Counted from the stretch's first letter, positions 18,217 to 29,972 are shown. The stretch is 64,000 nt of DNA from an uncultured Formosa sp. (GCF_947500765.1 NZ_CANMTH010000002.1:310001-374000); one strand, 5' to 3'. Notes: generated from the sequence alone by a model not told the origin. Made by a program: numbers and translations.

Positions 18217-20223
18217 TTGGCAACAAACGGAAAGAACATATTAAACAGATTATATTTTGTGGCAGGATGTATGTTCCTTTTTGCTATAGCTGTGCTGTTT
18301 AAGTTGTGTTCTATTCAATTTATTGATGGTGATAAATATCGTAGTCTAGCAGAAAAACGTACTATAAAATCTGTAACTATTCCTGCAAATCGTGGTAATG
18401 TTTATGATTCTGAAGGTAGTCTTTTGGCAACTTCGGTGCCTAAGTACGATATTCGTTTCGATGCGGTTACTCCGTCTTCTAAAACTTTCGAAAAATATTT
18501 AAAACCGTTATGCGATTCGCTTCATGTCTTTGGAGGGAAACCTTCTAGTTACTATCAAAATGTATTGAGAAGAGCGCGTGCGAATAGAAATAGATATCAT
18601 TTAATAGCAAGAAATATTGGGTATTCAGATTATATCCGTTTGCGAAATTTTCCTCTTTTAGGGCTTGGTGCTTTTAAAGGAGGTTTAATCGTTGAGCAAA
18701 AAACAAAACGAGAACATCCAATGGGTGGCATGGCAGAACGTACTATTGGTTACGAACGAATAGATGAACAGGGAAATGTAACGCGTCCTGGTATCGATGG
18801 AGCCTTTGGAGTAAAGTATTTGCGCGGAACAGATGGGAAGCGTTTAAAACAAAATATAGGTAAAGGGCAATGGAAGCCTATTGCGGATTATAATCAGATA
18901 GAGCCTAAAGATGGTTATGATGTCTATACAACGATTAATGTTAATATTCAAGATATTGCGCATCATGCATTATTGAAGCAGTTAGAGTATTATGAAGCAG
19001 AACATGGTTGTGTTGTTGTAATGGAGGTTGCTACAGGTGAAATTAAAGCAATTTCTAATTTAGGACGCACTAAAAGTGGGGGCTATTACGAGAAGCTAAA
19101 TTATGCAGTGGGAGAATCTCATGAGCCAGGCTCTACGTTTAAAACAATGGCTTTAGTGGCTGCTTTGGAAGATAAAGTGGTAGATACGGCCACTGTAGTA
19201 GATACGGAAAATGGATCGAAACGATTTTATGGACGTTCAATTTCTGATTCTCATCATGGTGGTTTTGGGAAAATTTCTGTAGCGCGTGCCTTGGAGGTGT
19301 CGTCTAATATTGGTTTAGCAACAATTATTGATGAGGGATATTCTAAGAATCCAGAGAAATTTATCGAAAAATTAAGGTCTTGGCATTTGGATAAACCTTT
19401 AGGGATTCCTATTAAAGGAGAAGGTGTTCCTGTTATTCCTGCGCCAGGAGATGCTAAGTGGAGTAGAAATGCTTTACCATCTATGGCTTATGGATATAAT
19501 TTAAGTGTAACACCACTGCAAACCTTAACGTTTTATAATGCTATAGCGAATAATGGTGTTATGGTAAAACCGCGTTTTATTTATAGTGTAAAAGAATTAG
19601 ATACACCGATAGAAACATTTCATAAAGAGGTGATAAATGAAAAAATTTGTTCGGAAGAAACAGTGAAAGAAGTTCAGGCTATTCTTGAAAATGTAGTAAA
19701 ACACGGAACAGGGAAGTCGTTATATAATCCGTATTTCTCAATGGCGGGAAAAACAGGAACTGCTAGAACAGAATATTGGATGGCAGATTGGAAAAATAAT
19801 AAGCGTTATGTGTCTTCGTTTGCAGGATATTTTCCTGCAGATCATCCTAAATATTCTTGCATTGTGGTTATTCATAAGCCAAGTACTAAAAAGGGATTTT
19901 ATGGTGCAGATGTTTCTGGGCCAGTATTTAAAAGTATCGCTCAAAAAATATTTACAGATACGCCAATTATAGATGAGGTTAATTCGCTTCAAGTGGCAGA
20001 TAAATCGGTTAATGAAGAGTTTGAAGATTTTTATAAAACAGCTCAAACGTATAAAACAATAATGCCAAAAGTAGTCGGGTTGCCTGTAATGGATGCTGTT
20101 GCGTTATTAGAAAATTTAGGGTTAAAAGTAGAGATGGATGGCTTAGGGAAAGTGAAGTCTCAGTCAATTCCTAAAGGACAAAAAATAAAAAAGAATCAAA
20201 AAGTAGTATTAAAAATATCGTGA
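18217..20223 (+). CDS. ftsI: division-specific penicillin-binding protein (FtsI/PBP3) with PASTA domain
   Basis: A 668-aa class B PBP: one N-terminal membrane anchor (residues about 11-30), a PBP dimerisation domain and a transpeptidase domain. Catalytic motifs are STFK (Ser306, Lys309), SSN (near residue 365) and KTGT (near residue 511). A single PASTA domain fills the last 60 residues (MPKVVGLPVMDAVALLENLG), which E. coli FtsI lacks but Bacteroidota proteins often have. It cross-links septal peptidoglycan with FtsW. The start is a TTG; no ATG fits upstream of the membrane anchor. The stop overlaps the GTG start of murE. Confidence 0.94.
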   Translation: MATNGKNILNRLYFVAGCMFLFAIAVLFKLCSIQFIDGDKYRSLAEKRTIKSVTIPANRGNVYDSEGSLLATSVPKYDIRFDAVTPSSKTFEKYLKPLCDSLHVFGGKPSSYYQNVLRRARANRNRYHLIARNIGYSDYIRLRNFPLLGLGAFKGGLIVEQKTKREHPMGGMAERTIGYERIDEQGNVTRPGIDGAFGVKYLRGTDGKRLKQNIGKGQWKPIADYNQIEPKDGYDVYTTINVNIQDIAHHALLKQLEYYEAEHGCVVVMEVATGEIKAISNLGRTKSGGYYEKLNYAVGESHEPGSTFKTMALVAALEDKVVDTATVVDTENGSKRFYGRSISDSHHGGFGKISVARALEVSSNIGLATIIDEGYSKNPEKFIEKLRSWHLDKPLGIPIKGEGVPVIPAPGDAKWSRNALPSMAYGYNLSVTPLQTLTFYNAIANNGVMVKPRFIYSVKELDTPIETFHKEVINEKICSEETVKEVQAILENVVKHGTGKSLYNPYFSMAGKTGTARTEYWMADWKNNKRYVSSFAGYFPADHPKYSCIVVIHKPSTKKGFYGADVSGPVFKSIAQKIFTDTPIIDEVNSLQVADKSVNEEFEDFYKTAQTYKTIMPKVVGLPVMDAVALLENLGLKVEMDGLGKVKSQSIPKGQKIKKNQKVVLKIS

Positions 20224-21683
20224 GTTTATTAAAAGATATATTATATAAAGTAGCTATTGATACTGTTGTTGGGACAACCAATGTACAGGTTAATAATATC
20301 GCTTTCGATTCAAGAAAAATTGAATTGAATGATGTGTTTGTAGCAATTTCTGGAACTGTAGCCGATGGTCATGGTTTTATAGAGGTAGCTGTAAATAATG
20401 GAGCTTTAGTTGTGGTTTGCGAATGTATTCCGGAAAAAAGAGTAAATGGAGTGACTTATGTTCAGGTTGCCGATTCTAAAATTGCTTTGGCTATAATGGC
20501 TTCTAATTTCTACGGTAATCCTTCAGGAAATTTAAAACTTGTAGGAGTTACAGGAACGAATGGAAAAACTACGATTGCTACACTTTTATATCAGTTATTT
20601 AAAAATGCAGGATACAAGGTTGGATTGCTTTCAACAGTAAAAATATTAATAGATAATCACGAATATACAGCGACACATACAACACCAGATTCGTTAACAA
20701 TTAACTCATATTTGAGTATGATGAATGAAGAAGGTGTCGAGTTTTGTTTTATGGAAGTAAGCTCGCACGGTATTCATCAGAAACGAACTGAAGGACTTCA
20801 TTTTGTTGGAGGAGTGTTTACAAATTTGTCGCACGATCATTTAGATTATCATAAAACGTTTGCTGAATATCGTGACGTGAAGAAAATATTTTTCGATCAG
20901 TTGCCTAAAACAGCTTTTGCTTTGGTAAATGTAGACGATAAAAATGGCGAAGTGATGCTTCAGAATACTAAAGCAGAAAAGCATACTTACGCTTTAAAAA
21001 ATTATGCAGACTATAGAGCTCAGATTTTAGAAAATCAGTTTACTGGGTTGTTGTTAAAAATTAACGATAATGAAGTTTGGTCTAGATTAATTGGTCGTTT
21101 TAATGCATCTAATTTATTGGCTATTTATGGTGTTGCCGAATTGTTAGGATTAAAAAAAGACGAAACATTAAGATTAATAAGCGGATTAGAAAGTGTTAGT
21201 GGACGGTTTCAATATGTGATTTCAGAAACTAAAATTACCGCTATTGTAGATTATGCACATACGCCAGATGCATTGCAAAACGTATTGGAAACCATTAATA
21301 GTATTAGAACTAAAAATGAAGATTTAATTACAGTTGTGGGCTGTGGCGGAAATAGAGATAAGACCAAACGTCCGGAAATGGGAGATATTGCTTCTACTTT
21401 AAGTACTAAGGTGGTGTTTACAAGCGATAATCCTAGAAATGAAGAACCTGGAGTTATTATAGAAGAAATTGAAAAAGGTGTAGAACCTATTCATTTTAAA
21501 AAAACAATGTCTATTGTAGATAGAAGGCAAGCAATAAAAACCGCTTGCCAATTGGCAAAGCCAAACGATATTATATTAATTGCTGGTAAAGGTCATGAGA
21601 CTTACCAAGAAATTAAGGGAGAACGTTTCGATTTTAACGATCTCGAAATTGTAAAAGATTATTTAAAACAGCTAGAGAAATAA
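20220..21683 (+). CDS. murE: UDP-MurNAc-L-Ala-D-Glu:meso-diaminopimelate ligase
   Basis: MurE adds the third residue of the peptidoglycan stem peptide in the cytoplasm. The 487-aa protein has the ATP-binding loop [14 protein letters not shown] at about residues 109-122, and the DNPR motif in [11 protein letters not shown] near residue 402. DNPR marks enzymes that use meso-diaminopimelate rather than lysine (family knowledge), so the wall is predicted to be DAP-type. Starts at a GTG overlapping the ftsI stop by four bases. Confidence 0.96.
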   Translation: MSLLKDILYKVAIDTVVGTTNVQVNNIAFDSRKIELNDVFVAISGTVADGHGFIEVAVNNGALVVVCECIPEKRVNGVTYVQVADSKIALAIMASNFYGNPSGNLKLVGVTGTNGKTTIATLLYQLFKNAGYKVGLLSTVKILIDNHEYTATHTTPDSLTINSYLSMMNEEGVEFCFMEVSSHGIHQKRTEGLHFVGGVFTNLSHDHLDYHKTFAEYRDVKKIFFDQLPKTAFALVNVDDKNGEVMLQNTKAEKHTYALKNYADYRAQILENQFTGLLLKINDNEVWSRLIGRFNASNLLAIYGVAELLGLKKDETLRLISGLESVSGRFQYVISETKITAIVDYAHTPDALQNVLETINSIRTKNEDLITVVGCGGNRDKTKRPEMGDIASTLSTKVVFTSDNPRNEEPGVIIEEIEKGVEPIHFKKTMSIVDRRQAIKTACQLAKPNDIILIAGKGHETYQEIKGERFDFNDLEIVKDYLKQLEK

Positions 21684-21684
21684 A

Positions 21685-22926
21685 ATGCTATACTATTTTT
21701 TCGAGTATTTAGAAAAACATTATCAATTCCCCGGAGCGTCGTTGTTTGGGTTTATAACCTTTCGTGCCGCAATGGCAATATTGATGTCGTTAATGATTTC
21801 TACGGTTTATGGAAAACGAATTATTAATTTTTTACAGCGTCAGCAAGTAGGAGAAACAATTCGTGATTTAGGACTAGAAGGTCAGACAGAAAAAGCTGGT
21901 ACGCCAACTATGGGTGGAATTATTATTATTCTAGCTACGCTTATTCCAGTTGTTTTGTTAGCGAAGTTGGATAATGTTTACATCTTATTACTTATTGTAA
22001 CCACTTTATGGATGGGAACTATTGGTTTTATAGATGATTATATCAAGAAATTTAAAAACGATAAAGAAGGATTAAAAGGAAAGTTTAAGGTGCTTGGCCA
22101 AGTTGGATTAGGACTTATTGTTGGGGCGACTCTGTACTTTAATCCTAATGTTGCTATTAAAGAAAAATTACCAGTCGCACAACAACAAGAAATATTAGCA
22201 GAAAATCCAAATGCATTGCCAAGTAAGTTTTTTGCAGAAGAAGTGCAATCTACTAAAACAACAATACCTTTTGTAAAAGGAAATGAGTTTGATTACGCCG
22301 ATTTAATTACTTGGATTAATCCAGATTTTGCGAAATACGCTTGGGTGTTATTTATCCCAATTGTAATTTTTATAATTACGGCGGTGTCTAACGGAGCAAA
22401 CCTTACCGATGGTATTGACGGATTAGCAGCAGGTACATCTGCAATAATTGTATTCACATTAGGAATTTTCGCTTGGGTTTCAGGGAATATTATTTTCTCA
22501 GATTATCTCAATATAATGTATATCCCACGCGTAGAGGAAATTACAATTTATATTGCTGCTTTTGTAGGGGCTTTAGTTGGTTTCTTATGGTATAATACAT
22601 ATCCGGCACAAGTGTTTATGGGAGATACGGGGAGTTTAACTATAGGTGGAATTATAGCAGTGATTGCAATTGCAGTTAGAAAAGAATGGTTAATTCCTGT
22701 CTTATGCGGAATCTTTTTAGCAGAGAATTTATCGGTAGTATTACAAGTAGGTTACTTTAAGTATACAAGAAAGAAATATGGTGAAGGTCGGCGCATTTTT
22801 AAGATGTCACCTTTACATCATCACTATCAGAAATCAGGATATCACGAAAGTAAAATTGTAACCCGATTCTGGATTGTAGGAATATTATTAGCTATCGTAA
22901 CAATTGTAACGCTAAAAATTAGATAG
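21685..22926 (+). CDS. mraY: phospho-N-acetylmuramoyl-pentapeptide transferase
   Basis: MraY transfers phospho-MurNAc-pentapeptide to undecaprenyl phosphate, making lipid I. The 413-aa protein is about 50 residues longer than E. coli MraY. Motifs seen: [10 protein letters not shown] near residue 70, the Asp-Asp of [13 protein letters not shown] near residue 117, [17 protein letters not shown] near residue 239 and SPLHHHYQ near residue 375. The extra residues lie at about 155-205 (hydrophilic, with VAQQQEI and PSKFFAEE) between membrane segments, as seen in other Bacteroidota. One base separates it from murE and it abuts murD. Confidence 0.95.
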   Translation: MLYYFFEYLEKHYQFPGASLFGFITFRAAMAILMSLMISTVYGKRIINFLQRQQVGETIRDLGLEGQTEKAGTPTMGGIIIILATLIPVVLLAKLDNVYILLLIVTTLWMGTIGFIDDYIKKFKNDKEGLKGKFKVLGQVGLGLIVGATLYFNPNVAIKEKLPVAQQQEILAENPNALPSKFFAEEVQSTKTTIPFVKGNEFDYADLITWINPDFAKYAWVLFIPIVIFIITAVSNGANLTDGIDGLAAGTSAIIVFTLGIFAWVSGNIIFSDYLNIMYIPRVEEITIYIAAFVGALVGFLWYNTYPAQVFMGDTGSLTIGGIIAVIAIAVRKEWLIPVLCGIFLAENLSVVLQVGYFKYTRKKYGEGRRIFKMSPLHHHYQKSGYHESKIVTRFWIVGILLAIVTIVTLKIR

Positions 22927-24258
22927 ATGAAACGACTAGTAATTCTTGGAGGAGGAGAAAGTGGTGTAGGGACAGCGCTTTTAGGAAAAGAAAAAGGATT
23001 TGAAGTGTTTGTTTCCGATAAGGGAAAAATAAAAAATAAGTACAAAGACGTTCTAATACATAATGAGATTGAATGGGAAGAAACTCAGCATACTGAGTCT
23101 AAAATTCTGAATGCAGATGTGGTTATGAAAAGTCCAGGGATTCCAGATAATGTGCCTTTGGTAAAACAATTGCTTGAAAAAGGAATTTCTGTGATTTCTG
23201 AAATTGAATTTGCAGCCCAGTTTACATCAGCAACCATACTTGGCATTACCGGAAGTAATGGGAAAACAACAACAGCGACTTTGGCGTATCATATTTTAAA
23301 CAAAGAATTAGACGTTGGATTAGCAGGGAATATTGGAGACAGTTTTGCAAAACAGGTTTTAGAAGATAATTTTAAAAACTATGTGCTTGAGATTAGTAGT
23401 TTTCAGTTAGATGGGGTTAAAGGTTTTAATCCGCATATCGCTGTAATTACCAATATTACACCAGATCATTTAGATCGGTATAATTATAATTTTGAAGAGT
23501 ATATCTCTTCAAAATTTAGAATAGCAATGAATCAAACAAAAGATGATTATTTGATTTATGATGCTGATGATGAAGTGCTAGTAGATTGGTTAATGAAACA
23601 TCCTGTACAATCGCAATTATTGCCGTTTTCTTTAGATAAAAAAATAGAAAATGGCGCGTATTTAGACAACAATAATATTAAAATAACAATAGATAATAAT
23701 CAGATAATTATGCCTACAAAAGACCTAGCATTAGAAGGTAAACATAATATTAAAAATGCGATGGCTGCATCGACGGTAGCGCACTTATTAAAAATAAGAA
23801 AGCAGACTATTCGTGAAAGTTTAGAGAATTTTCAGGGTGTAGAACACCGTTTAGAACAGGTGTTAAAAATTAACAAGGTTCAATATATTAACGATTCAAA
23901 AGCCACTAATGTAAATGCTACATATTATGCTTTAGAAAGTGTATCTGCGCCAACTGTTTGGATTGTTGGAGGTGTAGATAAAGGGAATAATTACGAAGCG
24001 TTATTTCCGTTTGTAAATACAAAAGTGAAAGCTATTATTTGTTTAGGTGTTAACAACGAGAAATTGTTACAAAACTTTAGCAATATGGTCGATATTATTG
24101 TGGAAACACAATCTATGAGTGAAGCTGTTAAAACGGCTTACAAAATAGCAGAAGCAGGTGATAATGTCCTATTGTCTCCAGCATGTGCTAGTTTTGATTT
24201 ATTTGAAAGTTATGAAGATAGAGGAAGACAATTTAAAGACGCGGTAAGGAATTTATAA
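22927..24258 (+). CDS. murD: UDP-MurNAc-L-alanine:D-glutamate ligase
   Basis: MurD adds D-glutamate to UDP-MurNAc-L-Ala. The 443-aa protein begins with a Rossmann-like VILGGGESGVGTALL, has the ATP loop GITGSNGKTTTATL at about residues 106-119, the NITPDHLDRY motif near residue 178 and the C-terminal NDSKATN and SPACASFDLF motifs. Starts immediately after the mraY stop and overlaps ftsW by one base. Confidence 0.96.
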   Translation: MKRLVILGGGESGVGTALLGKEKGFEVFVSDKGKIKNKYKDVLIHNEIEWEETQHTESKILNADVVMKSPGIPDNVPLVKQLLEKGISVISEIEFAAQFTSATILGITGSNGKTTTATLAYHILNKELDVGLAGNIGDSFAKQVLEDNFKNYVLEISSFQLDGVKGFNPHIAVITNITPDHLDRYNYNFEEYISSKFRIAMNQTKDDYLIYDADDEVLVDWLMKHPVQSQLLPFSLDKKIENGAYLDNNNIKITIDNNQIIMPTKDLALEGKHNIKNAMAASTVAHLLKIRKQTIRESLENFQGVEHRLEQVLKINKVQYINDSKATNVNATYYALESVSAPTVWIVGGVDKGNNYEALFPFVNTKVKAIICLGVNNEKLLQNFSNMVDIIVETQSMSEAVKTAYKIAEAGDNVLLSPACASFDLFESYEDRGRQFKDAVRNL

Positions 24259-25454
24259 TGCAAGAGTTTTTAAACAAATTAAAAGGAGATCGTTCCATTT
24301 GGGCTATTGCTGCTTTGCTGGCATTATTCTCATTTTTACCGGTGTATAGTGCGGCAAGTAATTTGGCGTACATGCGGGGTAGCGGTAGTACTTTTGCTTT
24401 CTTTTTAAAACATTTTATGCATTTAAGTGTCGGTTTTTTTATTACCTATGTGGTTCATCTTATGCCGTATCGCTATTTAAGAGGGCTCTCTATGGTGTTT
24501 ATTCCTGTAGCTCTAGTGTTGTTAGGTATTACTATGCTGCAAGGAACAACTATAGATGGTGCTAATGCAAGTAGATGGATACAGATTCCTATTGTCGGTA
24601 TGTCGTTTCAAACATCAACATTTGCGTCGGTAGTTTTAATGGTGTATGTCGCGAGATATATGTCTAAAATGGAAGACAAGCCCATAACGTTAAAAGAATC
24701 AATTTTACCGCTTTGGATGCCTGTTTTCTTAATACTTATTTTAATTTTGCCGGCTAATTTTTCGACAGCTGCATTAATATTTTTAACAGTATTAATATTG
24801 GTTTTTTTAGGTGGGTATCCTATTAAGTATTTGGCATTAATAATAGGTTTGGGAATCTTGTCGTTGGCTATGTTTATATTGGTAGCTAAGGCTTTTCCAG
24901 AAGCGATGCCTAACCGTGTAGATACATGGTTGAGTCGTGTAGAGAATTTCTCTAATGGAGAAGATACAGAGGAAGATTATCAGATTGAAAAAGCGAAGAT
25001 AGCAATAGCATCAGGAGGTATTCAGGGTGTTGGTCCAGGTAAAAGTGTTCAGAAAAACTTTTTACCACAATCGTCTTCAGATTTTATTTATGCCATCATT
25101 ATCGAAGAATATGGCTTAATAGGAGGTGTGGTTTTAATGGCAATGTATCTATGGTTTTTAGTGCGTGTTATTATAGTGTCTCATCAGGCAAAGAATATTT
25201 TTGGAACACTTGTTGTTCTTGGTGTAGGTTTACCAATAGTAATACAGGCATTAATAAATATGGCAGTTGCTGTAGAGTTGTTTCCTGTAACAGGACAAAC
25301 GCTTCCGTTAATTAGTAGTGGAGGAACATCGATTTGGATGACATGTTTGGCTGTAGGAATTATATTAAGTGTGAGTGCTAGAAGTGAAGCTTCGGCAAAA
25401 GGAGAAAAAATAGATGAAGAAAATCCGTTAGAAATTTTATCGGAAGCAATATAA
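24258..25454 (+). CDS. ftsW: septal peptidoglycan glycosyltransferase FtsW
   Basis: A 398-aa SEDS-family polymerase with about ten membrane segments. It polymerises lipid II at the division septum together with FtsI. Family features include [12 protein letters not shown] near residue 95, a conserved loop with [17 protein letters not shown] near residue 272 and [14 protein letters not shown] near residue 345. Starts on the last base of murD and ends on the first base of murG. Confidence 0.94.
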   Translation: MQEFLNKLKGDRSIWAIAALLALFSFLPVYSAASNLAYMRGSGSTFAFFLKHFMHLSVGFFITYVVHLMPYRYLRGLSMVFIPVALVLLGITMLQGTTIDGANASRWIQIPIVGMSFQTSTFASVVLMVYVARYMSKMEDKPITLKESILPLWMPVFLILILILPANFSTAALIFLTVLILVFLGGYPIKYLALIIGLGILSLAMFILVAKAFPEAMPNRVDTWLSRVENFSNGEDTEEDYQIEKAKIAIASGGIQGVGPGKSVQKNFLPQSSSDFIYAIIIEEYGLIGGVVLMAMYLWFLVRVIIVSHQAKNIFGTLVVLGVGLPIVIQALINMAVAVELFPVTGQTLPLISSGGTSIWMTCLAVGIILSVSARSEASAKGEKIDEENPLEILSEAI

Positions 25455-26551
25455 TGAGTAAAACGTATCGTATCATATTATCAGGAGGTGGAACCGGCGG
25501 ACATATTTATCCGGCGATTGCCATTGCAAACGAATTAAAACAACGTCATCCAGACGCTCAGTTTCTTTTTGTTGGTGCAAAAGATAGAATGGAGATGGAA
25601 AAAGTGCCTCAAGCAGGTTACGATATTAAAGGATTGTGGATTTCAGGAATTCAGCGTGAGTTAACGCTTAAGAATTTAATGTTTCCATTTAAGCTAATAA
25701 GTAGCCTTTTTGCTGCCAGAAAAATTATAAAACAATTTAAGCCCGATGTCGTTATTGGAACTGGTGGATTTGCCAGCGGACCGTTATTACATATGGCATC
25801 AGGAAAAAATATTCCGAGTTTAATACAGGAACAGAATTCTTTTCCGGGAATAACAAACAAGTTATTGTCTAAAAAGGTTCAGAAAATTTGTGTCGCTTAC
25901 GATGGTTTAGATCGATTTTTTCCAAACCATAAAATTATAAAAACAGGAAATCCTGTGCGCCAAGGATTGTTAGATATTCAATCTAAAAGAGAAGAAGCTA
26001 AAGCCTTTTTTAAATTAGTGCCAGAAAAAAAGACGCTATTAATTTTAGGAGGAAGTTTAGGATCTAAGCGTATAAATGAGCTGATAGAAAAAGAGATCGA
26101 TTATTTGCAAACCCGAAATGTTCAGATTATTTGGCAGTGCGGAAAGTTGTATTACGATGCATATAAAATTAATGGTAATACAAAAAATGTTCAGGTATAT
26201 GCTTATTTAAATAACATGGATTTTGCTTATGCTGCTGCAGATGTTATTATTTCTAGGGCAGGTGCAAGTTCGGTTTCAGAATTATGTATTGTAGGTAAAC
26301 CGGTTATTTTTATACCATCTCCTAATGTTGCAGAAGATCATCAAACTAAAAACGCGATGTCTATTGTAAAAGAAAATGCAGCTCTGTTAATTAAGGAAGG
26401 TGATTTAGATGTCGATTTTGAAAATAAGTTTTCTCAATTAATTGAATCAAAAGAAAAACAAAACGCTTTAGGCGAAAACATAAAAAAATTAGCATTAGTA
26501 AATGCAACAAAAGATATTGCAAACGAAGTAGAAAAATTATTGAATATTTAA
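25454..26551 (+). CDS. murG: undecaprenyl-PP-MurNAc-pentapeptide GlcNAc transferase
   Basis: MurG converts lipid I to lipid II at the cytoplasmic membrane face. The 365-aa GT28 enzyme has the G-loop [19 protein letters not shown] at about residues 10-28, a second G-loop GTGGFASGP near residue 102, QEQNSFPG near residue 125, a third [14 protein letters not shown] near residue 197, and the donor-site [12 protein letters not shown] near residue 271. Overlaps ftsW by one base and abuts murC. Confidence 0.96.
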   Translation: MSKTYRIILSGGGTGGHIYPAIAIANELKQRHPDAQFLFVGAKDRMEMEKVPQAGYDIKGLWISGIQRELTLKNLMFPFKLISSLFAARKIIKQFKPDVVIGTGGFASGPLLHMASGKNIPSLIQEQNSFPGITNKLLSKKVQKICVAYDGLDRFFPNHKIIKTGNPVRQGLLDIQSKREEAKAFFKLVPEKKTLLILGGSLGSKRINELIEKEIDYLQTRNVQIIWQCGKLYYDAYKINGNTKNVQVYAYLNNMDFAYAAADVIISRAGASSVSELCIVGKPVIFIPSPNVAEDHQTKNAMSIVKENAALLIKEGDLDVDFENKFSQLIESKEKQNALGENIKKLALVNATKDIANEVEKLLNI

Positions 26552-27904
26552 ATGAACTTAAACAGCATAGATAACGTATATTTTATAGGCATTGGCGGAA
26601 TAGGTATGAGCGCTTTAGCTCGCTATTTCAAAGCCAATAACAAGCGTGTTGCTGGGTACGATAAAACACCTAGCGACGTGACTCGTGCATTGGAAGCTTT
26701 AGGTATCGATGTTCATTTTAACGATTCTATAGCAAATGTAGATGGTGCATTTTTAAATTACGATACTACTTTGGTGGTATATACTCCAGCAATTCCGAAA
26801 GATAATATGGAATTGGTGTACTTTAAAAACGAGAAAAGTTTTACTGTTTTAAAACGCTCGGAAGTTTTAGGATTAGTCACTAAAAACACGTTTTGTTTAG
26901 CTGTTGCAGGTACGCATGGTAAAACCACCACTACTAGTATACTTGCGCATTTATTATACGAATGTAATGTACCGTTAACAGGGTTTTTAGGTGGGATTAG
27001 TGAGAATTATAATTCGAATTATATTTCTAAAGGGGTAGAGGTTTCTGTTGTCGAAGCAGATGAATTTGACCGTTCGTTTTTAACGTTATCACCAGACATT
27101 GCTTGTATTACATCTATGGATGCAGATCATTTAGATATATACGGTGAAGCCAAAGCGTTAGAAGACTCTTTTGTTGAGTTTTCTAAAAAGATAAAAGACA
27201 ATGGCATATTGTTTGTTAAAAACGGATTGCCAATACAAGGAATAACATATGGTATAGAAGATGATTCTGATTATACCGCACAAAATATAAAAATTGAAAA
27301 TGGGGCTTACGTGTTTGATGTTAAGACACCAACAACCGTTATTAAAGATATACAATTTGACCTACCTGGTAGACATAATTTGTCGAATGCATTAATAGCC
27401 TTGGCGATGGCTGTCGAGTATGGTTGCCCTGACCAACAGCTCGCCAAAGCTTTAGCATTATACAAGGGGGTTAAAAGACGTTTTACATACCAAATAAAAA
27501 CAGATAATTTGGTTTTTGTAGATGATTATGCTCATCATCCAGAAGAGATTAATGCTGTGTATCAGGCCGTTTGTGAGATGTATGCAGGTAAAAAAGTTTT
27601 AGCTGTCTTTCAACCACATCTATTTAGTAGAACACGTGATTTTGTAGATGAATTTGCTAAGAGTTTGTCTCAGTTTGATGAGGTGTTGTTGTTAGATATT
27701 TATCCAGCAAGAGAATTGCCTATAGAAGGTGTAACGTCTAAATGGTTGTTAGGGAAAATTAAAAATGAAAACAAAGAATTGGTGTCAAAATCAGATCTTA
27801 TTTCAAAAATATTAGCCAGCGATGCAGATGTCATAATTACTATGGGAGCTGGAGATATTGGAGTCGAAGTTGAATCAATTAAAATCGCATTAGATGGCCG
27901 ATAA
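26552..27904 (+). CDS. murC: UDP-N-acetylmuramate:L-alanine ligase
   Basis: MurC adds the first stem residue, L-Ala, to UDP-MurNAc. The 450-aa protein has the N-terminal IGIGGIGMSALARYF nucleotide fold, the ATP loop VAGTHGKTTTTSIL at about residues 112-125, EADEFDRSFL near residue 172, and VDDYAHHPEEI near residue 324. The stop lies 11 bp inside ftsQ, so translation of the two genes is likely coupled. Confidence 0.96.
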   Translation: MNLNSIDNVYFIGIGGIGMSALARYFKANNKRVAGYDKTPSDVTRALEALGIDVHFNDSIANVDGAFLNYDTTLVVYTPAIPKDNMELVYFKNEKSFTVLKRSEVLGLVTKNTFCLAVAGTHGKTTTTSILAHLLYECNVPLTGFLGGISENYNSNYISKGVEVSVVEADEFDRSFLTLSPDIACITSMDADHLDIYGEAKALEDSFVEFSKKIKDNGILFVKNGLPIQGITYGIEDDSDYTAQNIKIENGAYVFDVKTPTTVIKDIQFDLPGRHNLSNALIALAMAVEYGCPDQQLAKALALYKGVKRRFTYQIKTDNLVFVDDYAHHPEEINAVYQAVCEMYAGKKVLAVFQPHLFSRTRDFVDEFAKSLSQFDEVLLLDIYPARELPIEGVTSKWLLGKIKNENKELVSKSDLISKILASDADVIITMGAGDIGVEVESIKIALDGR

Positions 27905-28619
27905 AGTACATTGGGGATATGTGAAACTCATTCTGTTAACAGGATTGGTATCGTTTCTGTTTGCTTTTGCTTCGGTAAGAAATGGGCAAAGAAAAGTGTC
28001 TGAACCTGCGATTCATTTTCAAGGCGATAATAATTTATATATAACTCGCGAAAATGTTAGTAACTTGTTAATACAAAAAGAGAAAGGTGTTTTAAACATG
28101 AATAAAGAAACTCTAGATTTGAATACTCTAGAATTTGCCCTAAATTCTAACCAGTTTATCAAATCTGCACAAGTTTATGTTGATGTAAACGGCTTGTTAA
28201 CAGCAGATATTGAACAAAAAAAACCTATCGCTCGCGTACAGGACGACACATCTTTTTATATAGATGATCAAGGGGGCTACATGCCGCTGTCGTCTAACTT
28301 TACCGCTAGAGTGCCATTTGTTGTTGGCCATATTGAGAAAAATAACATGAGCAATGTTTTTAAAATTGCTCAGAAAGTTTATAATGATATTTTTTTAAAG
28401 ACACATGTTGTAGAAATTCATCAAGATGAAAATCTAAAAGTGTCATTAAAGTTAAGACAACACCGTTTCGATGTGTATTTAGGAGATTTAAATCAGCTAG
28501 ATAAAAAAATAAATAATCTTAAAGTCTTTTATAAAAAGGCTTTAAAAGAGGATACTCTTAACGATTATAAGACTATTAATTTGCAATTCGATAACCAAGT
28601 GGTGTGCACCAAAAACTAA
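27894..28619 (+). CDS. ftsQ: cell division protein FtsQ
   Basis: A 241-aa bitopic protein: short cytoplasmic N-terminus, one membrane helix at about residues 8-27 and a periplasmic POTRA-like and beta domain. The sequence is weakly conserved, with SFYIDDQGGYMPLS near residue 119 as the best FtsQ-like stretch. Position between murC and ftsA supports the call. It links the FtsBL complex to the divisome. The ATG lies inside the end of murC. Confidence 0.9.
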   Translation: MADKVHWGYVKLILLTGLVSFLFAFASVRNGQRKVSEPAIHFQGDNNLYITRENVSNLLIQKEKGVLNMNKETLDLNTLEFALNSNQFIKSAQVYVDVNGLLTADIEQKKPIARVQDDTSFYIDDQGGYMPLSSNFTARVPFVVGHIEKNNMSNVFKIAQKVYNDIFLKTHVVEIHQDENLKVSLKLRQHRFDVYLGDLNQLDKKINNLKVFYKKALKEDTLNDYKTINLQFDNQVVCTKN

Positions 28620-28622
28620 ACT

Positions 28623-29972
28623 ATGGAACATAATATAGCAGTTGGATTAGATATTGGAACCACAAAAATTGTGGCCATGATTGGTCGTAAGAATGATTAC
28701 GGAAAATTAGAAATTTTAGGTATAGGACGCTCTAAAAGTTTAGGGGTGCATCGTGGGGTGGTTAGTAATATTACACAAACCATTCAGTCTATACAACAAG
28801 CTGTGCAGGAAGCAGAAGCTTCTGCGGGTAATAAAATTGAAGGTGTTACTGTAGGTATTGCTGGTCAGCATATTCGCAGTTTACAACATAGCGATTATAT
28901 TACAAGACCTAATTCTGAAACCGTTATTGATGAAACCGATATCGATAAATTAATTAATCAAGTGCATAAGTTGGTTATGCTTCCTGGTGAAGAAATTATT
29001 CATGTTTTACCACAAGAATACAAAATTGATGGTCAAGCAGAAATTAAAGAACCAATTGGGATGCATGGCGGGCGTTTAGAAGCTAATTTTCATGTTGTTG
29101 TTGGTCAAGTATCATCAATTAGAAATATTGGTCGTTGTATTAAAAGTGCCGATTTAGAGCTAGAACGTTTAACATTAGAGCCTCTTGCTTCTGCGAATGC
29201 AGTATTAAGTCAAGAAGAAAAAGAAGCTGGTGTAGCACTAATCGATATAGGAGGTGGCACAACAGATTTGGCTGTCTTTAAAGATGGTATTATTCGTCAT
29301 ACAGCAGTTATTCCTTTTGGCGGAAATGTAATCACAGAAGATATTAAAGAAGGCTGTTCAATTATAGAAAAACAAGCCGAATTATTAAAAATAAAATTTG
29401 GTTCAGCTTGGCCAGGAGAAAATAAAGATAACGAGATTGTATCTATTCCTGGATTAAGAGGTAGAGAACCAAAAGAGATTACGCTTAAAAATTTATCTAA
29501 AATCATTCACGCACGCGTGGTTGAAATCGTAGAACAAGTATTTTTAGAAATTAAAAATTACGGTCACGAAGAACAAAAAAAGAAATTAATTGCAGGAATT
29601 GTATTAACTGGTGGTGGGGCCCAATTAAAACATTTAAAGCAATTAGTAGAGTACATTACAGGTATGGATACCAGAATAGGATATCCTAACGAGCATTTGG
29701 CAGGCGATAGTAATGAAGATATTACAAGTCCGTTATACGCAACCAGTGTAGGTTTAGTTTTAGATGGATTAAAACATCAAGAGCGTAAGCAAAGAGAATC
29801 TAGAATTGAAGAAATAGAGGAGGAAGAAGTTGAGAATCCAGCATCTATTTCAGAAGAAATTTTAGAAGAAAAGGAGGAGTTGAAAGAAACTCGACCAGAA
29901 AGAAGGGAGCGCAGAAATTTTTTGGACAAGTTTACAGACAAGATCAAGGATTTTTTGGACAACGCAGAGTAA
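28623..29972 (+). CDS. ftsA: cell division protein FtsA
   Basis: A 449-aa actin-fold ATPase that tethers FtsZ to the membrane. Nucleotide-binding motifs are GLDIGTTKIVAMIG at residues 8-21, IDIGGGTTDLAVF near residue 204 and VLTGGGAQL near residue 326. The C-terminus (residues about 385-449) is highly charged and ends with an amphipathic stretch around FLDKFTDKIKDFL that fits the membrane-targeting helix of the family. Follows ftsQ by 3 bp and precedes ftsZ by 91 bp. Confidence 0.96.
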   Translation: MEHNIAVGLDIGTTKIVAMIGRKNDYGKLEILGIGRSKSLGVHRGVVSNITQTIQSIQQAVQEAEASAGNKIEGVTVGIAGQHIRSLQHSDYITRPNSETVIDETDIDKLINQVHKLVMLPGEEIIHVLPQEYKIDGQAEIKEPIGMHGGRLEANFHVVVGQVSSIRNIGRCIKSADLELERLTLEPLASANAVLSQEEKEAGVALIDIGGGTTDLAVFKDGIIRHTAVIPFGGNVITEDIKEGCSIIEKQAELLKIKFGSAWPGENKDNEIVSIPGLRGREPKEITLKNLSKIIHARVVEIVEQVFLEIKNYGHEEQKKKLIAGIVLTGGGAQLKHLKQLVEYITGMDTRIGYPNEHLAGDSNEDITSPLYATSVGLVLDGLKHQERKQRESRIEEIEEEEVENPASISEEILEEKEELKETRPERRERRNFLDKFTDKIKDFLDNAE